DNA from: Actinoplanes cyaneus
GTDB taxonomy: Bacteria; Actinomycetota; Actinomycetes; Mycobacteriales; Micromonosporaceae
NCBI RefSeq assembly: GCF_016862095.1
Contig: NZ_BOMH01000074.1
Location: forward strand, 1 to 64,000
Reading direction: 5' to 3'
DNA: 64,000 nt
Within the stretch, counting starts at the first letter, position 1; each line of letters begins with the position of its first letter. A program made the position numbers and the translations under genes. Below the pieces are notes generated by a model. The model saw only the letters and a program-made list of their open reading frames with translations, searched no databases and was not told where the DNA came from. Positions 42,339-51,252 of the stretch are shown piece after piece.

Positions 42339-45300
42339 TCAGTGCTGACCGTTGTACCGATCTTCGCCAACCCCATACCCGGGCAACCGCAGGGGCCGGT
42401 AACCGTCGGTGTCGAGCTGGGCGAGTTCACCGTCGATGTCGACGGAATGGGTGCCGTAGAAGTGCACGTTCTCGTGGTGGGTTGGCCAGATGTGCGCCAG
42501 GACCTCGTCGTCGACGTCGCGGCCGCCTCTACGCAGGGCGGCCACGCCGAGGCCGTGGTACTCCGTGGACCAGCAGACGATCGCGTCGGTCGCCAAAGTC
42601 AGACACCACATCTGCTCGGTCTGCTGCTCGTGGTGCCGGCGCCGCAGCGCTCCCTCGCCGGCTTAGGCCAGGGAGCGGCGCAGGGCGTGCAGGTTCTCGC
42701 CCTTGTTCAGCTGCCGGGAGATCCGCCGCCGATAGATCTCGTCGGCCAGGTACCGGGCCGCGTAGACCGTGCGACGCAGCGCCCCGTACTCCTTGATCGC
42801 GCTGGTCAGCGCGTTCTGCTGCCGTTTCGAGGAACACAGCTTCCCGACGACCAGCGCCGCGGTGGCGTGCCCGCCCTGCACGGACGCGGCGACCCGCAGC
42901 AGGTCGTCCCACATGTCCGTGATCAGGTCCGGGTTCAGCCGCCGGGTCAGCAGCGCCCCGGCGCGCGGGTACCGGTCCAGGAAGTCGGCGCGGGGCCCGG
43001 TCCGGTACAGGGTGATCTTCCCGAGGTCCCGGATCCGCGGCGAGAGTTGCTTGCCGACCAGGTCGAACAGGGCGAAGTTGGCCAGGGTTGCGCCGTGGGT
43101 GTCGGTGGCGTGCTCGAAGACCGGTAGGTCGGTCTCGTTGCCCAGCAGCCCGTCGAGGACGTAGTGCGACTCCGGCGCGGTCGCCACGATGACCTTCGTG
43201 TCGAAGGTGGAGTGCTGGTCGGAGACGTGGGTGTAGGTGGAGACGCCCTGCCCGCGGGCGAAGTACCGGGACAGGTGGCGGGCGGTGATGCTCTTGCCCT
43301 TGACCGGGAACCGCTGCCCGTCCGACGACGAGAGTGTTCCCGACCCGAACGCGCGGGTCAGTGGCAGCCGGTGGTGGTAGTTGACCACCGCGGCGTTCGC
43401 CGCTTCCAGGGTTTCGGGCCGGAAGTACCACTCGGCGGTCCAGGCGAGCACGTCGTACGGCACGCCGCAGGACTCGGCCATCGCGGACAGGCCCATGTTC
43501 GTGGCCTCCGCGATGATCACGTACATCAGGTTGCGTTTGAGCTCGGCCGGCCGGGCGACCTTCCCGCCGGCGTGCACCAGGTGGTCGGTGAACCCGGTCC
43601 GGGCGTCGACCTCCACCAGCACCGACGCGATCGGCACCCGCGGCAGCATCCCCGCCAACTCCGTGCGCAGCGCGTCGGCCTCGGCTGGTACGTCCTCGGC
43701 GGTGAGCGGCGGGATGATCAGCTCGCCGTCGTCGGTGAGCCGGACCTCGCCCGGGTTGCCCTTCGCGAGCTAGGTCTCCAGGTCAGCCAGCGCGGTGTGC
43801 AGCTCGTCGCGGGCCTGGGCGAGCGCGTCGGCGGCCTCGACCGGTTTGCCGACCAGATGGCAGAACTCCACCTTCTGCGGCGCCCATGCCTGCGGGGTGA
43901 GCAGGAACGACGCGGGATCGGCGTACCGGCGCGAGCCGGGCACGAAGATATCGCCGGAGCGCAGCCCGTCGCGCAGGCCGACCAGCACGGCCAGCTCCCA
44001 GTACCGGCGGTACGCGGTGACGTCGCCGGCCTGCTCCGCGGCGACCAGGTAGCCGGCCCACTTCGTCGGCACGAACCCGACCGGCGCGTCGGCCGGGACC
44101 TTCCGGGCACCGGTGGCGTACAGACCGGTCAGGATCCCGACGGCCTGCATCAGCTGCTCGGTGCCGGGCCCGCCGTCGAACTCGACGGCGGCCAGCACGG
44201 CCGGGGCGAACTGGCGCAGGTACGACATCGACGCGTCCAACATGCTGAGCTGACCGTGATCGCGGGGCGGCCGCTCACGGCGCTCGGCCCACGCCGCGCG
44301 CATCCGGTCCAAGCCGATACTGGTGCGCAGCATGCTGCCGATCTGCTCGTCGCCGATCGCGGTGTCGAGCACGATGGTCAGGATCTCGTCCAGTAACGCC
44401 TGCCGGTTCTCGCCGCCCTTGGCCCGCTCGGCCAGGGCCTCGGCGACCTTCTGCTTCGCAGCGGCCTCCCGGCCGCTGATCGCCTGGTCGAACAGCAGCA
44501 GCGTCTCGTCGAGCACGTCGACCGCCGACCGCGACAGCAGCGTGAGCAGGATCGGGTACCGGCGTTCCGGCTCGCGCCGCTGCAACGCCTGCCCGGTCAA
44601 CCGGCGGCCCACCCCGGCCAGAAACCGGCGCCGCTCCGCCGGCAGCATCGACAAATCCACGGTGTGCGCGTCCAGGCGCCGCAGGTAGGCCAGCTTCTCC
44701 AGCTCCGTCTTCACCGCGGCCGGGCTCGACGACGTCGGCCCCACACCCAGCCAGGCCAGCGGGGTCCGGCCGAGATAGGCGTCCGGGACCAACAGCAGAT
44801 CCAGCTCGGCGCACCGCCGGCCGGAGAGCAGGTGCTTCACCCGCGCCCAGGTCTCCGTCCTCGCGTGAGCCCGAGCCGCGGCCACCCGTCGCAGCAGCAG
44901 GATCACCCCGGGCCGCAGCACCCGGGACGACAGCAGGTACTCGCAGGCCAGCCGGAACAGCAGCTTCGGCGAGTCGTGCTCCATCGCCCGGGCGAACAGG
45001 AACTCGTCGAGGTCCTTCCACACGGCGTTGTCCATCGACCGGCAGCCGGCGTAGCCGACCACCTCCCGCAGATGATCCGTACGTGTCTGTTCGCGCTCGC
45101 CGTACCCGCGCAGCTCACCCATCGCGATCCCGAGCCGCTGCGACAACCGGCCCACCACGGCGTCCGGCGCCAACGCCACCTCATCGGGTACGAACCCGGG
45201 CCACGGCAGCGTGCACAGCTGGACCGCCACACCCAGCACGTTGCGGCCGGTCCGGAACTGGCGCACGAACGCCTCGTCCGCACCGGTCAACGTGAAGTAC

Positions 45301-45383
45301 CGGATCAGCTCCGCCCGGTTGATCTCCGGGAAGCCCCGAAGCCGCGCCAGTTCCTCCGCCGAGAACACATCCTGAGTCGCCAC
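42339..45383 (-). pseudogene. tnpA: Tn3-family transposase tnpA, interrupted by two in-frame stops
   Basis: One continuous frame of 1015 codons from ATG 45383 to TGA at 42339, the usual length for Tn3 TnpA, broken by TAG at 43772-43770 (within DLET*LAKG) and TAA at 42665-42663 (within RRSLA*AGEGALRRR). The N-terminal part (ARLRGFPEINRAELIRYFTL), the middle (LVHAGGKVARPAELKRNLM), the catalytic DDE region (HVSDQHSTFDTKVIVAT, VFEHATDTHGA) and the C-terminal tail (LTLATDAIVCWSTEYH) are all present. No frameshift is needed. Recently inactivated copy, or less likely a recoded gene. No resolvase gene is present. Confidence 0.9.
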
Positions 45384-45463
45384 GAACCCACCGCCTGAGC
45401 ATCGACCGTCACCAAACGGACGGCACGCTAGGGCTCGGGACAGACCTTGATCAACCCTCAGTT

Positions 45464-45501
45464 CTTACCGTTGTTTTGGTCTGAAAACTACGGGCAGGCC
45501 C
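45464..45501 (-). repeat. Candidate 38-bp Tn3 terminal inverted repeat (one end)
   Basis: On the minus strand it starts GGGCCTGCCC and ends AAAACAACGGTAAG, 81 bases before the transposase ATG. GGG at the outer end and ACGNTAAG at the inner end are Tn3-family IR features. No matching inverted copy was found at the other end (42242-42338), so that end may be deleted or diverged. Confidence 0.45.
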
Positions 45502-45528
45502 GGGAGGGCGCGTCGCCGCGAGCTCGCG

Positions 45529-45581
45529 GGCTGGTTCTCACCGTCGTTGTTTCGTGCCCGGTGACCACGGTGAGCACCGGC
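45529..45581. repeat. Dispersed GGCTGG hairpin, copy 5
   Basis: GGGCTGGTTCTCACCGT ... ACGGTGAGCACCGGCC, imperfect stem, just outside the candidate transposon end and 17 bases from the MFS pseudogene stop. Confidence 0.7.
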
Positions 45582-45597
45582 CGCCCGCGACGTCCTC

Positions 45598-47018
45598 TCA
45601 AGGGCGGTGTCCGGCCTTCTCGTCGCCGGGTACGCCTCGTCGGCTGTGTCGGGCTCTTTCGTTGCCGGGTACGCCGGCGGGGGCCGGTGTGCTTCTCGGC
45701 AGGACGAGGGTGGCGACGAGGACGGCGGCGAGCAGGAGCCCGGCGGCGAGGGTGAGGCCGAGGGCGTAGCCGTCGTTGAGGGTGGGCCGGTGGTCGGCGG
45801 CGGTGCCGAGGACGGCCAGGCCGAGGGACGCGCCGAGCTGGCGGGAGCTGTTGAGCAGGCCGGAGGCGGTGCCGGTTTCGTGGGTGGCGACGCCGGCGGT
45901 GGCGAGGGAGACGACCGGGGCGAGGCTGAGGCCGAAGCCGGTGCCGGCCAGGAGCGACGGGCCGAGGACGTCGTGCGGGTAGGTGCCGCCGGGGCTGATC
46001 CGGCCGAGCCAGAGGAAGCCGGCGGCGGTGAGGAGTCCGCCGATGATCAGCAGGGTGCGGGGCGGGAGCCGGTAGCCGAGCTTGATCGCGGCGACGGATC
46101 CGAGGATGACGGCGAGGGCGAAGGGCAGGAATTCGATGCCGGTTCGTGCTGGTCCGTGGCCGAGGACGTGTTGCAGGTAGAGGGAGGCGAAGTAGAAGGA
46201 GGCGGCCATGGCTGCTCCGAGGAGGAGGTTGTAGAGGTTGGCGCGGTGACCGCGCGGTTGGTGAGGAGTCCGGGTCTGATCAGTGGCTCGCGGTGGGTTC
46301 TTTTCTCTGTGCGTACGAACATGGCGAGCACTGCCACCGCGACGGCGACGGTGGCGGGGTCGGTGCGGACGATGCCGAGCACGAGCAGGGTCATGCCGGC
46401 GGTGCCGAGCAGCGCGCCGGGGATGTCGGGCCGGCCGGTGGCGACGGTGGGGGTGTCGGCGGGGACGCCGCGCCAGGTGAGGGCTGCTGCGGTGGTGGCG
46501 AGGGGGACGCTGATGAACATGATCCAGCGCCAGCCGGCGTATTGGGTGAGCAGGCCGCCGATGAGGACGCCGAGTGCGCCGCCGGCGGCGTTGGTGGCGG
46601 CCCAGATGCCGAAGGCGCGCACGCGGCGGCGGCCGGTGGGGAAGGTGGCGGTGAGCAGGGCGAGGGCGGCGGGGGCGAGGGCGGCAGCGCCGATGCCCTG
46701 GGCGGCGCGGGCGGTGACGAGTGCGGCGGGGTGCTGGGCGAGGCCGCCGGCGAGGGAGGCGGTGGCGAAGAGGGTGAGGCCGGTGAGGAGGACGGTCTTG
46801 CGGCCGTAGCGGTCGGCTGCTTTTCCGCCGAGCAGGAGCAGGCCGCCGAAGGTGAGGGCGTAGGCGTGGATGACCCAGGTGAGGCCGAGAGGGCTGAAGT
46901 GCAGGCCGGTGGCGATGTCAGGCAGGCCGACGTTGACGACGGACAGGTCCAGTGAGATCAGGAATTGGACGGTGGCGGCGGCGGTGAGGGTGAGGGTGTC
47001 ACTCGACTTTCGGAACAT
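45598..47018 (-). pseudogene. Frameshifted DHA2-type MFS drug efflux transporter
   Basis: ATG 47018. Frame 1 gives SLDLSVVNVGLPDIA (motif D1-like), KAADRYGRKTVLL (motif A), AQGIGAAALAPAALALL and AGWRWIMFISVPL (QacA/EmrB features) through LLTNRAVTA. Near 46240 the reading must shift to a second frame, which continues ANLYNLLLGAAMAAS, HVLGHGPARTGIEFLP, then TASGLLNSSRQLGASLG (motif C-like), to a stop at 45598. A single missing base explains it. The transporter would otherwise have about 470 residues and 14 helices. Sequencing error is the alternative to true decay. Confidence 0.82.
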
Positions 47019-47027
47019 GTTCCGAAA
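47008..47027. promoter_or_regulatory. Perfect 20-bp palindromic TetR operator
   Basis: TTTCGGAACATGTTCCGAAA is fully self-complementary. It overlaps the ATG of the MFS gene (47016-47018) and lies 57 bases from the divergent tetR start, so the repressor would block initiation of the efflux gene directly. Confidence 0.8.
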
Positions 47028-47083
47028 ATAGCAGGGAAGGCCCGGCGGGTGAGGGCCGCCGATGTGCCAGGAAGAATGGGGCG

Positions 47084-47710
47084 ATGCCCGCCACCCACGG
47101 CCGTACCGGCCGGCCACCGGTCACGTCCCGCCCGGAGATCCTGGCCGCCGCGCGTCGCCTGATCGATGCGGACGGGTGGGAGAAGGTGACGGTGCGGCGG
47201 CTGGCGGCCGAGCTCGGGATCGGGGCGACCACCCTGTACCACCATGTGCGGGACAAGGACGAGCTGCTGGTCCTGGTCCTGTCGGAGTATGCGCGGCAGG
47301 TGCCGCTGCCGGTGCTGCCGGAGGATCCGCGGGAGCGGATCGTGGTGGCGGCGACCACGATCCGCCAGGCGTTGGCGGGGTGGCCGTGGGCGGCGGCGGA
47401 GTTCACCACGGACGGGTTGCTGGGGCGCCTCGGCGGGCCGGCGGTGCAGCTGGTCGAGGTGATCGTCGGCGCGGCGGTGGAGTGCGGGTGCACGCCGGAG
47501 CGGGCCGTGCACGTGTTCCGCAGTCTCTGGTATTACACGGTCGGCGAGATCCTGGTCCGGATCCGTTCGCGGGCGCGGCCGCCGGTGGTGTTCGCGCCGG
47601 CGGACACCCCGCACCTGTCGGCGATCGGTGAGCGGTGGCCGGCCCTGGCCGCGCAGGACACCTACGAGATGGGGTTGCGTGCCCTGATCAGCGGCCTGCT
47701 GCCGGAGTAG
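47084..47710 (+). CDS. TetR family repressor of the divergent MFS gene
   Basis: 208 residues. HTH: RPEILAAARRLIDADGWEKVTVRRLAAELGI and TTLYHHVRDKDELLVLVL. The C-terminal domain is of the TetR_C_1 (TetR/ActII-like) kind, with RALAGWPWAAAEF and LEGR-like loops that bind tetracycline-type or polyketide ligands. Its 3' end overlaps the converging NmrA-like gene by 23 bases. The regulated transporter is frameshifted, so this is a repressor that may have outlived its target. Confidence 0.88.
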   Translation: MPATHGRTGRPPVTSRPEILAAARRLIDADGWEKVTVRRLAAELGIGATTLYHHVRDKDELLVLVLSEYARQVPLPVLPEDPRERIVVAATTIRQALAGWPWAAAEFTTDGLLGRLGGPAVQLVEVIVGAAVECGCTPERAVHVFRSLWYYTVGEILVRIRSRARPPVVFAPADTPHLSAIGERWPALAAQDTYEMGLRALISGLLPE

Positions 47711-48548
47711 TCAGCGCCGCGGCGGCCCACGCCTTCAGGGTGGTGGGGGTGGTGGTGAGCGGGGTGCGGGGTTGTTCCGGGGTGAAGCCGTCGCGCAGGC
47801 CCGAGGTCATGGCGAGGACCGCGGTGACGGCTTTCGGGGGCATGCCGGCCAGGGTGAGGCGGTCGGCCATCTCGGTGTCGGGGATGACGGTCAGGGTGGC
47901 GCCGAGCTGGCCGGCGACGTCGGCCCAGGTGAGGTCGGCGGGGCCGTGGACGGCCTGGACGCCGCCGGGCCAGGCAGGGTTGAGCAGGCGGGCGGCGGCG
48001 ATGTCGCCGACGTCGCGGGGGTCGACCCACGGCATCGGCTCGTCCGCGGGTTTGGTCGTGGTGACGGTGCCGGCGTGGATCTCGTCGGCGGAGGCCAGCA
48101 GGTTGGTGAAGTAGTAGCCGCTGCGCAGGGCAAGGACGCGGGCGCCGGTGGCGGTGAACTCGTGTTCGCTGCGGGCGAGGCCGTCGATCAGGCCGGCGCC
48201 GGTGCCGAGCTCGGCGCCGACACTGCTGAGCAGCACGACGCGGGGCACGGCGTGGGCGCGCACCGCGGCGGTGCCGGCGTCGACCATGGTGGCCATCTCG
48301 GCGAGGGGGTCGTCGGCGAAGACGTTTTCCGGGGTGGCCCAGAGCAGGGCGTCGATGCCTTCGGTGGCGGCGTGGACGTAGGCGGGGTCGCGCAGGTCGC
48401 CGACGGCGAGGTCGGTCAGGTCGTGCAGGGCGGGGTCGAGTGTGGCCGGGTCGCGCAGCAGCAGGCGGGGGCGGATGCCGGCCTGGACGAGCAGCTGGGT
48501 GACGCGGGAGCCGACGTTGCCGGTGGGAGTGGTGACGGCGATGTTCAT
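47688..48548 (-). CDS. NmrA-like NAD(P)-binding protein (atypical SDR)
   Basis: 286 residues. N-terminal NAD(P) motif VTTPTGNVGSRV (TGxxGxxG type), RLLLRDPA dinucleotide specificity loop, LLSSVGAE strand and GYYFTNLLAS region where the catalytic Tyr-Lys pair of classical SDRs is missing, as in NmrA/QorB redox-sensing reductases. Probably a quinone reductase or redox sensor. Neighbouring tetR gene converges with a small overlap. Confidence 0.85.
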   Translation of the reverse strand: MNIAVTTPTGNVGSRVTQLLVQAGIRPRLLLRDPATLDPALHDLTDLAVGDLRDPAYVHAATEGIDALLWATPENVFADDPLAEMATMVDAGTAAVRAHAVPRVVLLSSVGAELGTGAGLIDGLARSEHEFTATGARVLALRSGYYFTNLLASADEIHAGTVTTTKPADEPMPWVDPRDVGDIAAARLLNPAWPGGVQAVHGPADLTWADVAGQLGATLTVIPDTEMADRLTLAGMPPKAVTAVLAMTSGLRDGFTPEQPRTPLTTTPTTLKAWAAAALTTPAAGR

Positions 48549-48628
48549 GCCTTACTGCCTACCCGTGGGGTACGACAAAATCCGGTGACCGCCGGCGGGG
48601 CCCCGGTTTGTGGCGGCGTCGCGGTTTC

Positions 48629-48683
48629 CGGCTGGTGCTCACGGTTGTCATGAGGGATGGATAACGACCGTGAGCACCAGCCG
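48629..48683. repeat. Dispersed GGCTGG hairpin, copy 6
   Basis: CGGCTGGTGCTCACGGT pairs perfectly over 17 bp with ACCGTGAGCACCAGCCG around a loop containing TTGTCATGAGGGATGG. Confidence 0.85.
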
Positions 48684-48730
48684 AGGGGCGGGAGCGCGTT
48701 TCGGGCCGGGGTGGCAGCGGCGTCGCGGTC

Positions 48731-48786
48731 CCGGCTGGTGCTCACGGGTGCTTCGCCGCGGTGAGGCACCCGTGAGCGCCAGCCGG
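48731..48786. repeat. Dispersed GGCTGG hairpin, copy 7
   Basis: CCGGCTGGTGCTCACGGGTG pairs with its complement with a single mismatch in 21 bp, loop TTCGCCGCGGTGAG; 47 bases after copy 6. Confidence 0.85.
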
Positions 48787-48979
48787 GAGGCGGCACCGGC
48801 GGGCAGTGCGGTGGCGCGGCGCCGGGGTTGGTGTTCGGGGTGAGCGTGCCCCACCGCGCAGGTCGCCCTGGAGGGTTTCGCGTTCTGGGCGCGTCAGCGC
48901 CCTGCGGAGCCCGCAAGGGTCCCCGCGGGAGCGACGGTCCGGACCACAGCGGAGGCAGGCAAGGAAAGGTTGTCGGTTC

Positions 48980-49339
48980 TCAGGTTTCCAGGGCGGCCTT
49001 GACCAGGGCCAATGCTGTCTCGGGTGGGATGCCGAGGGTGCGGATGGTGTCGGCGTAGGTCTTGGCGGCGTTCTGGGCGCGCAGGGACGTGCCGGTGGCG
49101 CGGGCGGTGATGACGGTGCCGAGGCGGCCGCGGGTTTCGACGAGGCCCGCCTGTTCGAGCTCTTTGTAGGCGCGGGCGACGGTGTTGGCGGCCAGGCCGA
49201 GGTCGGTGGCGAGTTGGCGGACCGGGGGCAGCCGGGTGCCGGCGGCGAGGGTGCCGTCGGCGGCGAGGGCGGCGATGCGCAGCCGGACCTGCTCGTAGGG
49301 CGGGGTCGGCGCGTCCGGGTCGATGGGGATGTGCAGCAT
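48980..49339 (-). CDS. GntR family regulator, YtrA subfamily
   Basis: 119 residues, the short YtrA length. The winged HTH is IPIDPDAPTPPYEQVRLRIA, TRLPPVRQLATDLGLAANTV and ARAYKELEQAGLVETRGRLG, with a short dimerisation tail. YtrA regulators commonly control adjacent transporters. Here the ATG overlaps the stop of the UMF1-type MFS gene by one base (TGATG), so regulator and transporter are one operon. Confidence 0.92.
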   Translation of the reverse strand: MLHIPIDPDAPTPPYEQVRLRIAALAADGTLAAGTRLPPVRQLATDLGLAANTVARAYKELEQAGLVETRGRLGTVITARATGTSLRAQNAAKTYADTIRTLGIPPETALALVKAALET

Positions 49340-50715
49340 CAGACGATTGTGGGTGGTGTGTTGCCGGCGGCGACGATGGCCCGCCGGATCGGGACGAGGG
49401 CGAGCAGGAGGCCGCCGAGGAGGAAGAACACGACGAGGGAGACGATGCCGAGGCGGTAGCTGGTGGTGAGCTGGAAGATCAGGCCGAACAGCAGGGGGCC
49501 GAGCCAGCTGGTGCCTTTGTCGCTGATCTCGTAGAAGCCGTAGTACTCGCCTTCGCGGCCTTCGGGGATGAGCTGGGAGAACAGGCTGCGGCTGAGGGCT
49601 TGGCTGCCGCCGAGGACCAGGCCGATGCCGGCGCCGAGGATCATGAACGGGATCGGTTCGCCTTCGGGGAGCCAATAGGCGGCGGCGACAACGGCGAGCC
49701 ACAGGGCGAGGCTGATCAGGATGGTGTTGCGGGCGCCGAGGCGGGTGGCGACGGCGCCGAGCAGCAGGGCGCCGCCGAAGGCGAGGAACTGCACGATGAG
49801 GATCGTGATGATCAGGGTGGACTGTTCGAGTTTGAGTTCTTCGGTGCCGAACTGGCTGGCGAGAGTGATGACGGTCTGGATGCCGTCGTTGTAGATCAGG
49901 TAGGCGCCGAGGAAGGCGAGGGTGAGCGGGTAGGCGCGCATGTGCCGGACGGTGTGGCCGAGTTGCCGGAAGCCGTCGGTGAGCACGTTGCCGCGGGTGG
50001 TGGTGCTCTGGGCGCCGGGGCGGTCGCGCAGCCACAGCAGCGGCAGGAGGGTGAACGCGGCCCACCAGACGCCGGCCGAGACGATGGACCAGCGGGCCAG
50101 GTCGAGGGTGCGTTGCGGGTTGTCGTCCTCGCTGAGCAGGGTGACGGCGACGAGGTTGAGGGCCAGGAGCAGGCCGCCGCCGAGGTAGCCGATGGCCCAG
50201 CCGCGGCTGGAGACGCGGTCGCGCTGGTCGGGTTCGGCGAGTTGGGGCAGGAACGAGTTGTAGACGACGATGGCGGCGCCGAACGCGATGTTGGCGATCA
50301 GGAACAGGATGCCGCCGAGCAGGTAGCGCTGGCCGGTGACCAGGCCCATGGCGATGGTGGCGGCGGCGCCGAGGAACGCGGCGCCGGCGAGCAGGGGTTT
50401 CTTGCGGGGGGCGCGGTCGGTGATGGCGCCGATGACGGGCAGGACGAAGACGGTGAGGAACACCGACAGCGACACCAGGTACGGGTAGTAGCTGCCGGCG
50501 GCGACGGTGATGCCCAGGGGGTGCACGACGCCGTCGCAGTCGTCGGTGCCGAGGGGGCAGCCGGCGGCCTGTTCGGCGACGCTGGTCAGGAACGGGCCGA
50601 GGAAGACGGTGATGACGGTGCTCTGGAACGCCGAGTTGGCCCAGTCGTAGAGGTACCAGCCTCGGCGTTCCCGCTTACCGGCGGTGGCGGGGGTCGGGGT
50701 GCCGGTGACGGCCAT
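49339..50715 (-). CDS. UMF1-family (Atg22-like) MFS transporter
   Basis: 458 residues with 11-12 helices. The opening RRGWYLYDWANSAFQSTVITVF is the UMF1/Atg22 signature (YDWANS), followed by AITDRAPRKKPLL (motif A), SFLPQLAEPDQRDRVSSRGWAIGY and GGSQALSRSLFSQLIPEGREGEYYGFYEISDKGTSWLGPL. Bacterial substrates are not established; amino-acid efflux is known for the yeast homologue. Co-transcribed with the overlapping YtrA-type regulator. Confidence 0.9.
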   Translation of the reverse strand: MAVTGTPTPATAGKRERRGWYLYDWANSAFQSTVITVFLGPFLTSVAEQAAGCPLGTDDCDGVVHPLGITVAAGSYYPYLVSLSVFLTVFVLPVIGAITDRAPRKKPLLAGAAFLGAAATIAMGLVTGQRYLLGGILFLIANIAFGAAIVVYNSFLPQLAEPDQRDRVSSRGWAIGYLGGGLLLALNLVAVTLLSEDDNPQRTLDLARWSIVSAGVWWAAFTLLPLLWLRDRPGAQSTTTRGNVLTDGFRQLGHTVRHMRAYPLTLAFLGAYLIYNDGIQTVITLASQFGTEELKLEQSTLIITILIVQFLAFGGALLLGAVATRLGARNTILISLALWLAVVAAAYWLPEGEPIPFMILGAGIGLVLGGSQALSRSLFSQLIPEGREGEYYGFYEISDKGTSWLGPLLFGLIFQLTTSYRLGIVSLVVFFLLGGLLLALVPIRRAIVAAGNTPPTIV

Positions 50716-50787
50716 CGTGTGCGCTCCTGGGTGTCAGTCGGTGCGCGCACATGATGCCATCCGGTGCTCGTTCACGGGAGACCCGCG

Positions 50788-51252
50788 TCACTGTTCATCG
50801 GGGGTCCACCAGCGGGCCAGGGCGGCGACGGCGGGGTCGTCGGAGGCGGCCAGGATCGTCCACGGGTCGGCGCCGTCGGGGATGTCGATGCCGGCGTAGG
50901 CGGCCAGGTCGTGGGCGTCGATCGGGTCGGTGCCGGCGGTCCAGGCGGCGGGGGCGCCGAGGGTGGACGCGTCGACCCAGGGGAAGCCGTCGACGGGTTC
51001 GGGCAGGTCGCCGACGTCGAGGTGCGGGGGGAAGTCGTCGCCGGTGGTGAGGGTGTCGTGGGTCTCGGGCAGGTCGGGCGGGGCGGTGTCGTGCTCGGCG
51101 GCGGGGGTGTCGTGGTGGTCCCAGTCGTCGTGCTGGTCGAGGTCGGGGGTGTGGAGTTCGTGGGTTTCGGGCAGGTCGGGGCCGTCCGGGAGGTCCGGCA
51201 GGTCGTGGTGGTCGTCGTCGTGGTGGTCGAAGCCGCCCCAGTGGTCGCTCAT
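50788..51252 (-). CDS. Asp/His-rich acidic protein of the dynamin operon
   Basis: 154 residues. The N-terminal half is almost entirely Asp, His, Pro, Leu and Thr (FDHHDDDHHDLPDLPDGP) with the hexapeptide DLPETH twice; the C-terminal half is ordered-looking with Trp residues (GFPWVDAS, DPWTILAASDDPAVAALARWW). No signal peptide. Its ATG overlaps the stop of the second dynamin gene (ATGA), so it is translated with it. The Asp/His-rich segment could bind metal. It occupies the accessory slot of an iniBAC-like operon but is not similar to IniB by eye. Confidence 0.65.
   Translation of the reverse strand: MSDHWGGFDHHDDDHHDLPDLPDGPDLPETHELHTPDLDQHDDWDHHDTPAAEHDTAPPDLPETHDTLTTGDDFPPHLDVGDLPEPVDGFPWVDASTLGAPAAWTAGTDPIDAHDLAAYAGIDIPDGADPWTILAASDDPAVAALARWWTPDEQ

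Larger units (their letters stand above)
48549..48979. other. 431-base gap holding two hairpin repeats
   Basis: No supported gene. Copies 6 and 7 of the dispersed GGCTGG hairpin occupy 48629-48786; the remaining sequence is GC-rich without recognisable signals. It lies upstream of the NmrA-like gene and downstream of the GntR gene. Confidence 0.6.

Noticed and set aside
42345..45475. ACCGTTGT near both ends of the Tn3 remnant as terminal repeats
   Set aside because: The two copies are in direct, not inverted, orientation, and the left one is the coding end of tnpA; coincidence.
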